64,000 nt of DNA, from the NCBI RefSeq assembly GCF_001552615.1, contig NZ_BCRN01000003.1:248001-312000 (forward strand), written 5' to 3'. The stretch is from Millisia brevis NBRC 105863 (GTDB lineage: Bacteria; Actinomycetota; Actinomycetes; Mycobacteriales; Mycobacteriaceae). The notes under the pieces are model-generated. The model saw only the letters and a list, made by a program, of their open reading frames with translations. It had not been told where the DNA came from and searched no databases. Below are positions 10,359 to 18,393 of the stretch, in pieces; position 1 is the stretch's first letter; each line of letters begins with the position of its first letter. Both the position numbers and the translations under genes were made by a program.

Positions 10359-11177
10359 GTGACCAACGTCGAACCCGCCGGGATCACCCGGCAGCGCTAC
10401 CCGGTGCGGGCACGGGTCCTCACCGTCGTGCGCACCGAGGACCTCTCCCCCGATATGCGACGCATCGTTCTCGGGGGCGATCAGCTGGAAGACACGCTGC
10501 CGCGCACCCGCATGGGCGTCGCGGACCACATCAAGCTCGTCGTCCCCGACGAGACGACCGGCGAGGTGACACTTCCCGAGGTCGGCGAGCGCGGCATCGT
10601 CCGACCCGAGGGTGTCGAACTCGCGATCCGCGACTACACGATCCGCACCTTCGATCCGATCGCGCGGGAGTTGACCCTCGATTTCGTCCTGCACGATCAC
10701 GGACCCGCCGGCCGCTGGGCGCTGCGCGCGGCGCCGGGCGATGCCATCGGCGTGATGGGTCCGCGCGGCACCTCGACGTATCCGTCCGGATACGACCGCT
10801 ACGTCGTCGGCGCGGACGAGACCGGCCTGCCCGCGATCGAGCGGTGGATCGAGGAGGCCCCCTACGACGCGGCGCTCGACGTCTTCGTCCTCGTCGAGGA
10901 CGCCACTCGCGAGCGCGCGACGGTCGATCGGGCCGGGCTGCGGCTGCACTGGCTGCATCGCTCGGCCGGCTCCGATCTCGCCGCCGCCCTGATCGCCGCG
11001 CTTCCCGAGGACGACGGGCACACCTTCGTCTGGGCGGCCGGCGAGGCGACCGGCATGCGACCGCTGCAGACGCACGTGCGCGAGAAGGGATTCGACCGCC
11101 GCAGCTTCGACATCCGCGGCTATTGGAAGCTCGGCGAAGCCGGACACGAGGAAGGCCACGGACCCGGCGAACGGTAA
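10359..11177 (+). CDS. Siderophore-interacting protein (ferric-siderophore reductase, FAD/NADPH)
   Basis: A 272-residue ViuB/YqjH-like flavoprotein. It would reduce Fe(III)-siderophore in the cytoplasm to release iron. The FAD-binding motif RDYTIRTF lies near residue 90, DFVLHDHGPAGRWALRAAPGD near 110, and the C-terminal signature FDIRGYWKLGE near 250. The NAD(P)-binding half includes GADETGLPAIERWIEE. The gene stands alone, divergent from a MarR regulator whose operator covers its promoter. That is unlike the usual direct IdeR/Fur control, although the ferric-iron link fits the importer genes elsewhere in the window. Confidence 0.9.
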   Translation: MTNVEPAGITRQRYPVRARVLTVVRTEDLSPDMRRIVLGGDQLEDTLPRTRMGVADHIKLVVPDETTGEVTLPEVGERGIVRPEGVELAIRDYTIRTFDPIARELTLDFVLHDHGPAGRWALRAAPGDAIGVMGPRGTSTYPSGYDRYVVGADETGLPAIERWIEEAPYDAALDVFVLVEDATRERATVDRAGLRLHWLHRSAGSDLAAALIAALPEDDGHTFVWAAGEATGMRPLQTHVREKGFDRRSFDIRGYWKLGEAGHEEGHGPGER

Positions 11178-11193
11178 CACCGACAACCCGGCG

Positions 11194-12399
11194 TCACAGC
11201 GGGCGCGGGTCGGCGTCCGCGGTTCCGAGCGTGAGCGGAAGGTGAGAGATCGAGCGAATGAAATCGGTGTGCCCGTAGGTGACCGGGCCGGCCGGTCGCA
11301 CCCCGTCGAATCGTTCGGTAATCGTGCGGAAGACGACCTCGGCCTCGGCACGGGCGAGGACCTGACCGGCGCAGCCGTGCAGCCCACCGCCGAACGCGAG
11401 GTGCTTGGCCTTGGAGTTGTCGCGCCGGAAATCGAAGACGTCCGGATCGGGGAAGACCTCGGGATCCTTGTTCGCCGCGGATATCAGCAGGATGAGGATC
11501 TCCCCCGCCGGGATGTCGACGTCACCGACGGTCACCGGCTGGGTCGTCATCCGGGTGATGAACTGTTCGGGCGTGTCGATGCGCAACGTCTCCTCGACGA
11601 TCGCCGCCCGCACGCTCTCGTCGTCCCGGTAGGCCCGCGCGATCTCGGGGTGTTCGGCGAACAGGCGCAACCCGTGCACGATCAGATAGCCGATGTCGAG
11701 GTGTCCGACGGCGAAGATCAGCGTCAGCGTGCCGACAACCTCCTCGTGGGTCAGGTCCCCGGTCGCCTCCATCGCCAGCAACGACGACAGCAGGCCGTCC
11801 GGGGAGGCCGCGGTGTGCAGGGTCACGAGGTGCTCGGCGTGACCGACGAACCAGTCCATCGCCTCGACGACCCCCGCGAGTTCGTCCTCGGTGGGGTTGG
11901 TGCCCAGACCGGCGCCCAGATCGTAGGTGGCCGTGCGCACTCCGATGGCCTCGAGTGGGGGGATGCCGATCAGATCGCAGACGGTGCGGAAGGTCACCGG
12001 ATAGGCGAGGTCCAGCACGGCGTCGAATGTGCCACCGCGGGAGACGATGTCGGCGAGTACGTCGTCGAGATGCCGTTGGGTGTGCGCACGCCAGGTCTGC
12101 ACCGCCTTGGGGGTGAACCATTTGTTGAGCACGCGGCGCAGCGTCGTGTGGCGGGGGACGTCGGCGCCGAGGGCGCTGTCGTGCAGCGGGGCGGCGGGGC
12201 CGAAGTCGATCTGCTCGACCGACAGGCTGCGGTCGTAGGCGAGCTTCGCGACGTCCTCGTAGCGGGTCAGCACCCACATGCCGAGCGGGTGCCGGTAGAC
12301 GGGCGCGAGGTCCCTGGCGCGCGCGTAGTAGGGGTACGGGTCGGCACGAAAGTCCGGGGAGTCGAACGGCAGCAGATTGTCGATCGGGTGGGTACTCAC
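11194..12399 (-). CDS. Cytochrome P450
   Basis: A 401-residue soluble bacterial P450. It has the ExxR motif (EETLR), the PERF-equivalent region (PDPDVFDFRRDN) and the haem loop FGGGLHGCAGQ with Cys343 as axial ligand. The I-helix is unusual: where most P450s have A-G-x-D/E-T-T this one reads AVGHLDIG, so the conserved acid-alcohol pair is absent. The gene follows a flavodoxin, a ferredoxin reductase and an amino acid permease on the same strand. This suggests a self-contained oxygenase system for an imported amine or amino-acid-like compound. The substrate is unknown. Confidence 0.93.
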   Translation of the reverse strand: MSTHPIDNLLPFDSPDFRADPYPYYARARDLAPVYRHPLGMWVLTRYEDVAKLAYDRSLSVEQIDFGPAAPLHDSALGADVPRHTTLRRVLNKWFTPKAVQTWRAHTQRHLDDVLADIVSRGGTFDAVLDLAYPVTFRTVCDLIGIPPLEAIGVRTATYDLGAGLGTNPTEDELAGVVEAMDWFVGHAEHLVTLHTAASPDGLLSSLLAMEATGDLTHEEVVGTLTLIFAVGHLDIGYLIVHGLRLFAEHPEIARAYRDDESVRAAIVEETLRIDTPEQFITRMTTQPVTVGDVDIPAGEILILLISAANKDPEVFPDPDVFDFRRDNSKAKHLAFGGGLHGCAGQVLARAEAEVVFRTITERFDGVRPAGPVTYGHTDFIRSISHLPLTLGTADADPRPL

Positions 12400-12429
12400 G
12401 GTGTGTCCTCTCGGAAAGGGGGCTGGTCG

Positions 12430-12882
12430 TCAGATCGCGGTGGGCAGCGTGACCGTCGCTTGCGCCCAGGCGGTCGCAAGTTCGGCGGCGTCGTCGAAGC
12501 CGGCGGCGTCGTGGCGGCCGTACTCGCCGATCCGGGTGGCGCCGAGGTCGTCGAGCAGCGCGACGAGATGCTCGCTGCCCTTGCTGTAGCTCTCGGCGTA
12601 GCCGCTGTCGCCGAGCCCGAAGATCGCGTAGCGAACGCCCGCGAGATCGGGCCGGTCGGAGGCGAGTTGGTCGACGAAGGGCTGCGCCGACGCGGGAAGC
12701 TCACCCTCGCCGTACGTGGAGCAGACAATCAGGTGCAGGTCGTCGCGGGAGAGCCCGGCGGGGTCGGTGTCCTGCAGATCGGCGACACTGACCTCGCCCG
12801 TATCGGTCAGGGCGCCGGCGATGTCGTCGGCGATCATCTCGGAGTTGCCGGATTCGGTGCCGTAGAGAATGCGGATGGTCAT
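12430..12882 (-). CDS. Flavodoxin
   Basis: A 150-residue FMN electron carrier. The phosphate loop is TESGNSEMIADDI at residues 9-21. The FMN-flanking loops CSTYGEGELPASAQPF and FGLGDSGYAESYSKG also match. It probably passes electrons from the reductase encoded immediately upstream to the P450 encoded immediately downstream. ATG at 12882 overlaps the reductase stop codon (ATGA). A flavodoxin is less common than a [3Fe-4S] ferredoxin as P450 partner in actinobacteria. Confidence 0.93.
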   Translation of the reverse strand: MTIRILYGTESGNSEMIADDIAGALTDTGEVSVADLQDTDPAGLSRDDLHLIVCSTYGEGELPASAQPFVDQLASDRPDLAGVRYAIFGLGDSGYAESYSKGSEHLVALLDDLGATRIGEYGRHDAAGFDDAAELATAWAQATVTLPTAI

Positions 12883-14147
12883 GCGGGCGGCCTTTCGGTC
12901 GGGACGATCGCTGTCGCATCGTCGAGGGTGGGATCTGTTGCCGCGGCGAGGAGTTCGCCGGCAGTCAGGAACTTCCGGCGGGCCCGATCGGAATCGGCGG
13001 CCGAGATCTCGGCCCGGTCGATGCGCCGCCACCGCTCGAAGTCGACGGGGGTGAACGGCAGCACGTCGCGCAGTGCGGCCAATCCGCCGCGATCCGGCCC
13101 CGTCTCGGATGCGAGGTGGGCATCGATCTCGGCTGCGACGCGCCTGCCGTCCGCGCGGGCGTCGGGCAGGGCGCCGCGCGGCCCGAAATGTGCCCAACCG
13201 GCGGTGAAGACACCGGGTGGGCGATCGACTCCCACCGGGTCGGACCCGCTACCGGCCGCGAACCCGATCGCGGTGATCACCGCGGTCGCCGGGATGACCA
13301 CTACGCCGCCGTCGACATCGGCGACTCGGACGCCGGCGACCCGGTCATCGCCGACGAAGCCGAGCGGCGCAGCTCCGAACCGCAGTTCGACGGTGAGCCG
13401 ATGATCGTCGGTGTGACAGCCGGGCAGTTCGGCGATCGCGCGGGCCGCGGCCGACCCCTGCGTACAGGTCTGCCCGGTCACCTCGAACCGCAGCCCGCCG
13501 ATCCGACCGAGTTCGTTGATCATCGCCGCCGCGCAGCGCACCTCGGCCTGGGCGGAGCGGGCCAGCAGGGTGATGCGCTCGATGCCACCGGTCAACGTGG
13601 CCGCCTCGGTGTCCGGGTGCAGGTCGCTGCCGCGGCGATCCTCGGCCCGCCCGGCGAGCAGACGCACCACGTCGATCGCGACATTGCCGGCGCCGATCAC
13701 CACCACATCGGTCCCCGGGTCGCACGCATCGAGGGCCTGGTCGGGATAGCCGTTGAGGTAGCGGGTGAACGCGCCGGAACCGTGCACGCCCACCAGGGAT
13801 TCACCCGGGAGACCGAGAACTCGATCGGCCGGCAGTCCGGTGGCGATCACCACCGCGTCGAAGAGCTCCCGCAGCGTCTCCAGCGTGACATCCCGACCGA
13901 CGGCGACATTCCCTGCGAAGCCGACCGCATCGCGTTCGAAGAGCCGGTCGAACTGCTTGGTGACGTTCTTCGTCCCCTGGTGATCGGCGGCGATCCCGTA
14001 GCGCACCAGCCCGTAGGGGACGGGCAGGCGCTCGATGACGGTGATCTTGGCATCCGGCCGCAGTCGGCGCAGGGCCTGCGCGGTATAGCAACCGGCCGGA
14101 CCGCTGCCGACGATCGCCACCGACCCCGGCCGCCGGTCGGCGCCCAT
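12879..14147 (-). CDS. NADPH:ferredoxin/adrenodoxin-type reductase (FprA-like)
   Basis: A 422-residue FAD- and NADPH-binding reductase of the adrenodoxin reductase family. The FAD motif VAIVGSGPAGCYTAQAL is at residues 10-26, followed by PVPYGLVRYGIAADHQGTK, a family signature. The NADP site GAGNVAIDVVRLLAG is near residue 155, and GWAHFGPRGALPDAR near the C-terminus is also typical. It would reduce the flavodoxin encoded downstream (ATGA overlap) for the P450. Its ATG overlaps the permease stop as TGATG. Confidence 0.93.
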   Translation of the reverse strand: MGADRRPGSVAIVGSGPAGCYTAQALRRLRPDAKITVIERLPVPYGLVRYGIAADHQGTKNVTKQFDRLFERDAVGFAGNVAVGRDVTLETLRELFDAVVIATGLPADRVLGLPGESLVGVHGSGAFTRYLNGYPDQALDACDPGTDVVVIGAGNVAIDVVRLLAGRAEDRRGSDLHPDTEAATLTGGIERITLLARSAQAEVRCAAAMINELGRIGGLRFEVTGQTCTQGSAAARAIAELPGCHTDDHRLTVELRFGAAPLGFVGDDRVAGVRVADVDGGVVVIPATAVITAIGFAAGSGSDPVGVDRPPGVFTAGWAHFGPRGALPDARADGRRVAAEIDAHLASETGPDRGGLAALRDVLPFTPVDFERWRRIDRAEISAADSDRARRKFLTAGELLAAATDPTLDDATAIVPTERPPA

Positions 14148-15583
14148 CAGGCGTCCTGTTCGCTGATCGCGGCCGGAGCGCGCACGGCCCCGGAGCGCAG
14201 CCGGGACACCAGACAACCGGCGAGGAACATCACCGGCACCGTTGCGAGCAGCAGCCATCCGGTGGGACCGGTACTGCCGGTGAGCATCCCGAACTGGGTG
14301 ACGATCAGATAGAGCTCGCCGACCATCAGCACCGTCGCGGCGACCGGGGCGATCAGCGTCGTCCAGATGTTCGCCTCGACGCGGGTGCGGCGGAAGTAGA
14401 CGACGATCGCCACCGAGGACAGCACGTAGAGCAACACCAGAGCCGCCACGGCGACGCCGCTGAACCACGCGAACAGTGTCCGCGACGGATCGAGTCCGGC
14501 GATCGCAAAGGGCATCACCAGGATCAGCGCGACCACGGTCTGCGCCAGCGACGCTGCCGCCGGAGCGTGCCGATCGTTGGTATGCGCAAGCCGCCGCGGC
14601 AGGTATCCGCGGTCGGCGAGCGAGTGCACGTAGCGGGTCACCATGTTGTGGAAGGCCAGCACGCCGGCCAACAGCGAGGTGCACAGCAGGATTTGCGCGG
14701 CGGTCGCGGCCCACGGACCCAGTACCGCTGTCAGCGGTTCGAGCACGAACATCGCCGGGTCGTCGGCCAGCGTCGCGAGAGCGGCGTCCTGCACATCGCC
14801 GGAGCCGTAGTAGGCGACGATCATCCACACGACGAAGGCGAAGAAGATCGCGATCGAGACGACCGACAGATAGGTCGCCCGCGGCACGGTCCGTCGGGGG
14901 TCCCGCGCTTCGCCGCTGTAGATCGCGGTCGATTCGAAGCCGAACATCGAGGCGATCGCGAACAGGATCGCCACGCCCGGGGTACCCACCGCAATCGCGG
15001 AGGGCGCGAAGCTCGCGCCGATGTCGAGATCACCCCAGCCGGTGGTGACCAGAACCACAAACGAAAATGCCAGCAGGATAGCCACTTCGGCGATAACGAG
15101 GACCGACAGGACGCGGGCCCCGAGTTCGATACCGCGGGTGCCGAGCGCCCAGACCACTGCGATCGCGGCGACCGCGTAGATCCACCAGGCCATCGCCGGG
15201 AACATTCCGGCCAGCGTGGCCCCGAGAAGCCCGTACATGGCGGCTTGGATCGTGTTGTAGGACCAGAGCGCGAGAAATGCTCCGCCGGTGCCGATCCCGC
15301 GCCCGAGGCCGGCCTGCACGATCGGGTAGAAACCGCCTCGGGTGTCGATATGCCGCGAGATCGTAGTGAAACCGACCGCGAACAGGATGATCACCAGGCC
15401 GACGAGCAGATAGGCGCCGGGTGCGCCGGCGCCGTTGCCGAGGGCCACCGAGTAGGCGACGGCGCCCACGATGCCGGTCAGCGGCGCCTGGGCGGAGAAG
15501 ACGAAGAACAGGATGGCCGGGACTCCGAGCGTGTTGCGCTTCAACGTGATCGTCGGGGTCGCCGGCTCCGTGGAATTGGTCAT
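14147..15583 (-). CDS. APC-superfamily amino acid permease
   Basis: A 478-residue transporter with about 12 helices. The family pattern is visible in SAQAPLTGIVGAVAYSVALGNG (helix 1), FGFESTAIYSGEARDPRRTVPRATYLSV (helix 6 and its loop) and NMVTRYVHSLADRGYLPRRLAHT (helix 8 region). ATG at 15583 follows GGAG at a good distance. It is the first gene of the permease-reductase-flavodoxin-P450 operon, so it probably imports the P450 substrate, most likely an amine or amino acid derivative. A regulatory element shared with the cupin gene lies upstream at 15700-15722. Confidence 0.92.
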   Translation of the reverse strand: MTNSTEPATPTITLKRNTLGVPAILFFVFSAQAPLTGIVGAVAYSVALGNGAGAPGAYLLVGLVIILFAVGFTTISRHIDTRGGFYPIVQAGLGRGIGTGGAFLALWSYNTIQAAMYGLLGATLAGMFPAMAWWIYAVAAIAVVWALGTRGIELGARVLSVLVIAEVAILLAFSFVVLVTTGWGDLDIGASFAPSAIAVGTPGVAILFAIASMFGFESTAIYSGEARDPRRTVPRATYLSVVSIAIFFAFVVWMIVAYYGSGDVQDAALATLADDPAMFVLEPLTAVLGPWAATAAQILLCTSLLAGVLAFHNMVTRYVHSLADRGYLPRRLAHTNDRHAPAAASLAQTVVALILVMPFAIAGLDPSRTLFAWFSGVAVAALVLLYVLSSVAIVVYFRRTRVEANIWTTLIAPVAATVLMVGELYLIVTQFGMLTGSTGPTGWLLLATVPVMFLAGCLVSRLRSGAVRAPAAISEQDA

Positions 15584-15699
15584 GGGGTCTCCAGGAACGG
15601 ATGCAGGTACTGCGGGACAGGAGGATTGCCGTCGGTTCGAGACCCTGCGGTGCACGTGGCGTCGAGCTGTGGCTCCAACAACTGTGCAAACGCATAGCC

Positions 15700-15722
15700 A
15701 AACTTGTCAATCGCATAGTTTC
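15700..15722 (-). promoter_or_regulatory. Shared promoter/operator element upstream of the permease-P450 operon
   Basis: Read on the minus strand it is GAAACTATGCGA followed by TTGACAAGTTT. TTGACA is a perfect -35 box, and AAACT/AGTTT are inverted arms. A copy with one difference lies before the cupin gene (16486-16509). A second CTATGCG follows 20 bases downstream on the same strand. The element would let one regulator, probably the TetR protein encoded between the two copies, occlude both promoters. Confidence 0.72.
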
Positions 15723-15880
15723 TCTCGCAACGAATCGTTTACCTGCGGCAATGGTTCCGAAACCGGCGAAGGCCCGCGGAAACCGGCTCGAAATGCGCGG
15801 CCGACGACCTTCCCGGGTACGACTGCGCGTCCGCGTAGCCTGACCGGAGGACATCACGGCCACGAGAGGCGGACGAGCGG

Positions 15881-16444
15881 ATGGGCAGTCTTGCTTACGG
15901 CACGGGACGGCAGGCCCTCCTCGACGCGACGATCAGCATCGTCGCCACCGGGGGCCTGCGGAGCCTGACCTATCGGGCGGTCGCGGCGGAGGCGGGTGTC
16001 ACACAGGGCCTCGTGCGCCATCACTTCGGGGACTGGGAGACCCTCGTCCACGAAGCCGCCGTCTATTCGGTCCGCAAAAGCCTCGACACCGCGGGCTTCG
16101 AGACCGATGAGCCCGGCTACCGACGCCTCTCCCCCGAGATGATCGACCTGGTCGCCGGCGACCGAGACCTCCAGGCCTTCCAATTCGAACTCGCCCTCGA
16201 GGCCCGACGGCGGCCGGAACTGCTGCCCGTCCTGACCAGCGTCTACGAGGTCTACCGCGAGGCCATGCGACGCGAACTGGCGCGCAACGGTATCGACGAT
16301 CCCGATCTCGCCTGGGCGGCCTTCGCCGCTCTCGACGGCATCGTTTTCCAACTGACCGTCTTCGGCGACCACGAGGCGGCATCCCGCGCGCTCGGATCGC
16401 TGCGGGCACTGTTGATCTCCCGGTCGGAGGCCGGCGCCCGGTAG
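15881..16444 (+). CDS. TetR-family transcriptional regulator
   Basis: A 187-residue regulator. The helix-turn-helix occupies residues 10-55 (ALLDATISIVATGGLRSLTY through AGVTQGLVRHHFGDWETLVHEA), and the ligand domain follows. It lies between the minus-strand permease-P450 operon and the plus-strand cupin gene, each with the same 23-base element in its promoter. That layout indicates it regulates both, and the ligand is probably the P450 or permease substrate. It has no copy of the element close to its own start. Confidence 0.92.
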   Translation: MGSLAYGTGRQALLDATISIVATGGLRSLTYRAVAAEAGVTQGLVRHHFGDWETLVHEAAVYSVRKSLDTAGFETDEPGYRRLSPEMIDLVAGDRDLQAFQFELALEARRRPELLPVLTSVYEVYREAMRRELARNGIDDPDLAWAAFAALDGIVFQLTVFGDHEAASRALGSLRALLISRSEAGAR

Positions 16445-16485
16445 GTGCGCATCGCCGATCGGTGACGGGAATCTCGTCCGTTCGC

Positions 16486-16509
16486 GAAACTATGCGCTTG
16501 ACAAGTTTC
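16486..16509 (+). promoter_or_regulatory. Shared promoter/operator element upstream of the cupin gene
   Basis: GAAACTATGCGC followed by TTGACAAGTTTC. The outer six bases (GAAACT/AGTTTC) are inverted, and TTGACA can serve as the -35 box. It matches the element at 15700-15722 (opposite strand) at 22 of 23 positions. This sits about 55 bases before the cupin start codon. Confidence 0.72.
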
Positions 16510-16561
16510 GTGGAATGCGCAGACACTGAAGCACTCCCCCTTCTTCACGAAAGGTCGCGCC

Positions 16562-16933
16562 GTGTCCGTCGCACCCGAAGCTCTTCTGAAATTTGATGTC
16601 GACCTCGTCGACGCTCTCGATGTACCGGTATCCACCGAGGCCCCGCCGCACGTCCACCCCTTCGGGTCGCCGACCTTCGGCCTGCTGCCGCTCGCGGGTC
16701 CCGAGGACGGGACCGGATTCGTGGCGATCTGGACCGCGGACCGGGACGGCTTCGACTACGACCCGATCCCCGAGCCGGAGGCCGCCTTCATCCTGTCGGG
16801 CGTCCTGCGCCTCACCCCGGTCGGCGGCGAGAGCGTCGACGTGACCGCGGGTGAGGGGTACCGGCTGCCGGAGGGCTGGGCCGGCAGGATCGAAGCCGTC
16901 GAGCCGGTCACGAAGGTGTACGTCCTGCTCTAG
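16562..16933 (+). CDS. Cupin-domain protein
   Basis: A 123-residue single-cupin protein of the DUF861/EutQ-like type. The barrel strands are visible as EAAFILSGVLRLTPVGGESVDVTAGEGYRLPEGWAG (residues 78-113). The classical His metal ligands of motif 1 are not evident (PEPEAAFILSG), so it may bind a ligand without metal or use other residues. It shares its promoter element with the permease-P450 operon, so it is likely part of the same metabolic unit, as an isomerase or small-molecule binder. That role is inference. Confidence 0.8.
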   Translation: MSVAPEALLKFDVDLVDALDVPVSTEAPPHVHPFGSPTFGLLPLAGPEDGTGFVAIWTADRDGFDYDPIPEPEAAFILSGVLRLTPVGGESVDVTAGEGYRLPEGWAGRIEAVEPVTKVYVLL

Positions 16934-16970
16934 CTTCCACACCTCCGTTTTTCATACGCCGATGCGCCGA

Positions 16971-17006
16971 TCGATGGTGAGGGACCGCCGCGTCCCTCAC
17001 CATCGA
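16971..17006. terminator. Perfect 15-bp hairpin between the cupin and LuxR-type genes
   Basis: TCGATGGTGAGGGAC (16971-16985) and its exact reverse complement (16992-17006) enclose the six-base loop CGCCGC. It ends 18 bases before the chosen start of the next gene. There is no T-run after it; a GTTTTT run lies about 20 bases before it. It may terminate cupin transcription or act as a regulatory structure in the leader of the LuxR-type gene. Confidence 0.6.
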
Positions 17007-17024
17007 AGGATGAGAAGAGGTGAC

Positions 17025-18314
17025 GTGCCGGCCGTGCCACCGACCGCAGGCCCCGTCGACGGCCGGATCGACGGCCGGGACGCCGCGACGATCGCACGGC
17101 TGTCCCCGCTGGTCGCCGCCCCGCTCGACGACATCGCCGCCTGCCTGCGCGAGGTGGTCGTCGATGTCGTTCCGCATCGCGCGTTGCTGATCTTCACCGA
17201 GGACTGCACCGGCCGCCCCCAGAAGACGGCGGGCGATCCGACGATCATCGATCGGGCGACGCTGTCCGAGTTGGCGCAGATCCGCTCGACGCTGCAAGCG
17301 GGCACGGTGGATTCCGGGGCGGTCGGCGGCGCGGAACGGCCGATCCACGCCCTGCTCGCCGGGACCGGGGCGCTGCTGGTGCTCTGCGAACCGGGCCCGA
17401 CCGCGCTCGACACGGACGCCGGGGCGTTCCTGCGGGCGGTCTGGGAGGTGGTCGCGGCGCGTATTCGGCACCGGGTCGCGGAGGCCGATCCGTCCTATCT
17501 GCGGAGGTCGCGCGCGGTCTCGGTCGAGCGGCAGCGGGCGACGGCGGAGTTGACCGAACGCCACGCCGCGGATCTCGAATCGGTGCTCGCCGTGCTGCGC
17601 AGTCGCGATCTCGACGACACCCGGGCACGGACGGTGGCGACCACCGTCGCGACCGACGCGCTGATCCTGGCGCGGGCGGCCAACGACCTGGTGGTGACGA
17701 TCACCGAGGAACCCGTCTCGCGGGCCTTCGAACGACTTCGGCACGATCTGAGCCCGTTGGCGCGCTTCGGCAGGGTGCAGATGCAGTTCGTCGAGCCGCC
17801 GACCGATGGCCGGGCGTTGCCGGGCGAGGTCGCCCACGCGGCGCGCGCCATCGTGCGCACGGCGGTCCTGGCGATCAACGAACAGGACGATGTCGGTCGG
17901 GTCCGAGTCCAATGGGGTTGCGATGGAGCACGTTTGCTGATCGGACTGCGCGACGACGGGCCGGGTCGGCTCACCGCGAGCGATCCCGCGTTCCGGGAGC
18001 TCAACGCCCGGGTCAAGGCGCTCGGGGGCACGGCGGTCTTCGACATCGTGCCCGACTGGGGTACCGCGATCGACGTGAGCATCCCCTTGGACCCGCCGCA
18101 GAACGCCGAGGCGCCGGCGGAGTGGGACCTCGGGCCGCGGGAGGCCGACGTGCTGCGCCTGCTGGTCGCCGGGAAGCGCAACCGGCAGATCGCCGCCGAG
18201 TTGGGCATCAGCGAGAACACCGTCAAGACGCATGTCGGGCAGCTCTACCGCAAGCTCGGCGTCACCTCGCGGGCGGCCGCGATCGCCAAGGCGATCGGCG
18301 CGAACGAGCTCTGA
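17025..18314 (+). CDS. LuxR-type response regulator with histidine-kinase-like ATPase domain
   Basis: A protein of about 429 residues. The C-terminus is a LuxR/GerE helix-turn-helix (LGPREADVLRLLVAGKRNRQ, then AAELGISENTVKTHVGQLYRKLG). In the middle, LLIGLRDDGPGRLTASDPAFR and later LNARVKALGGTAVFDIVPDWGTAIDVSIPL resemble the G1 and G2 boxes of a HATPase_c domain as in sensor kinases. The N-terminal part is GAF-like in position but not recognisable. No phosphoacceptor histidine box is evident. GTG at 17025 follows AAGAGGTGA; ATG at 17010 is the alternative. The target genes are unknown. Confidence 0.82.
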   Translation: MPAVPPTAGPVDGRIDGRDAATIARLSPLVAAPLDDIAACLREVVVDVVPHRALLIFTEDCTGRPQKTAGDPTIIDRATLSELAQIRSTLQAGTVDSGAVGGAERPIHALLAGTGALLVLCEPGPTALDTDAGAFLRAVWEVVAARIRHRVAEADPSYLRRSRAVSVERQRATAELTERHAADLESVLAVLRSRDLDDTRARTVATTVATDALILARAANDLVVTITEEPVSRAFERLRHDLSPLARFGRVQMQFVEPPTDGRALPGEVAHAARAIVRTAVLAINEQDDVGRVRVQWGCDGARLLIGLRDDGPGRLTASDPAFRELNARVKALGGTAVFDIVPDWGTAIDVSIPLDPPQNAEAPAEWDLGPREADVLRLLVAGKRNRQIAAELGISENTVKTHVGQLYRKLGVTSRAAAIAKAIGANEL

Positions 18315-18338
18315 CCCCACCGGTTTCGGCGCAGGGCT

Positions 18339-18388
18339 CGGTTTCGGCGCGGGACGCGGTGGCGGCAGCCGGTCCCGCGCCGAAGCCG
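18339..18388. terminator. Bidirectional terminator hairpin between LuxR-type gene and hxlA
   Basis: CGGTTTCGGCGCGGGAC (18339-18355) pairs with GTCCCGCGCCGAAGCCG (18372-18388), a 17-bp stem with one G-T pair and a 16-base loop. It lies in the 79-base gap between two converging genes. An extra copy of CGGTTTCGGCGC just upstream (about 18320) could form an alternative stem. Confidence 0.65.
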
Positions 18389-18393
18389 GTTCG

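Noticed and set aside
11242-13404. A 720-codon open frame opposite the P450 and flavodoxin genes
   Set aside because: Low-complexity Gly/Val/Arg composition and no motif; the opposite strand has full P450, flavodoxin and reductase signatures.
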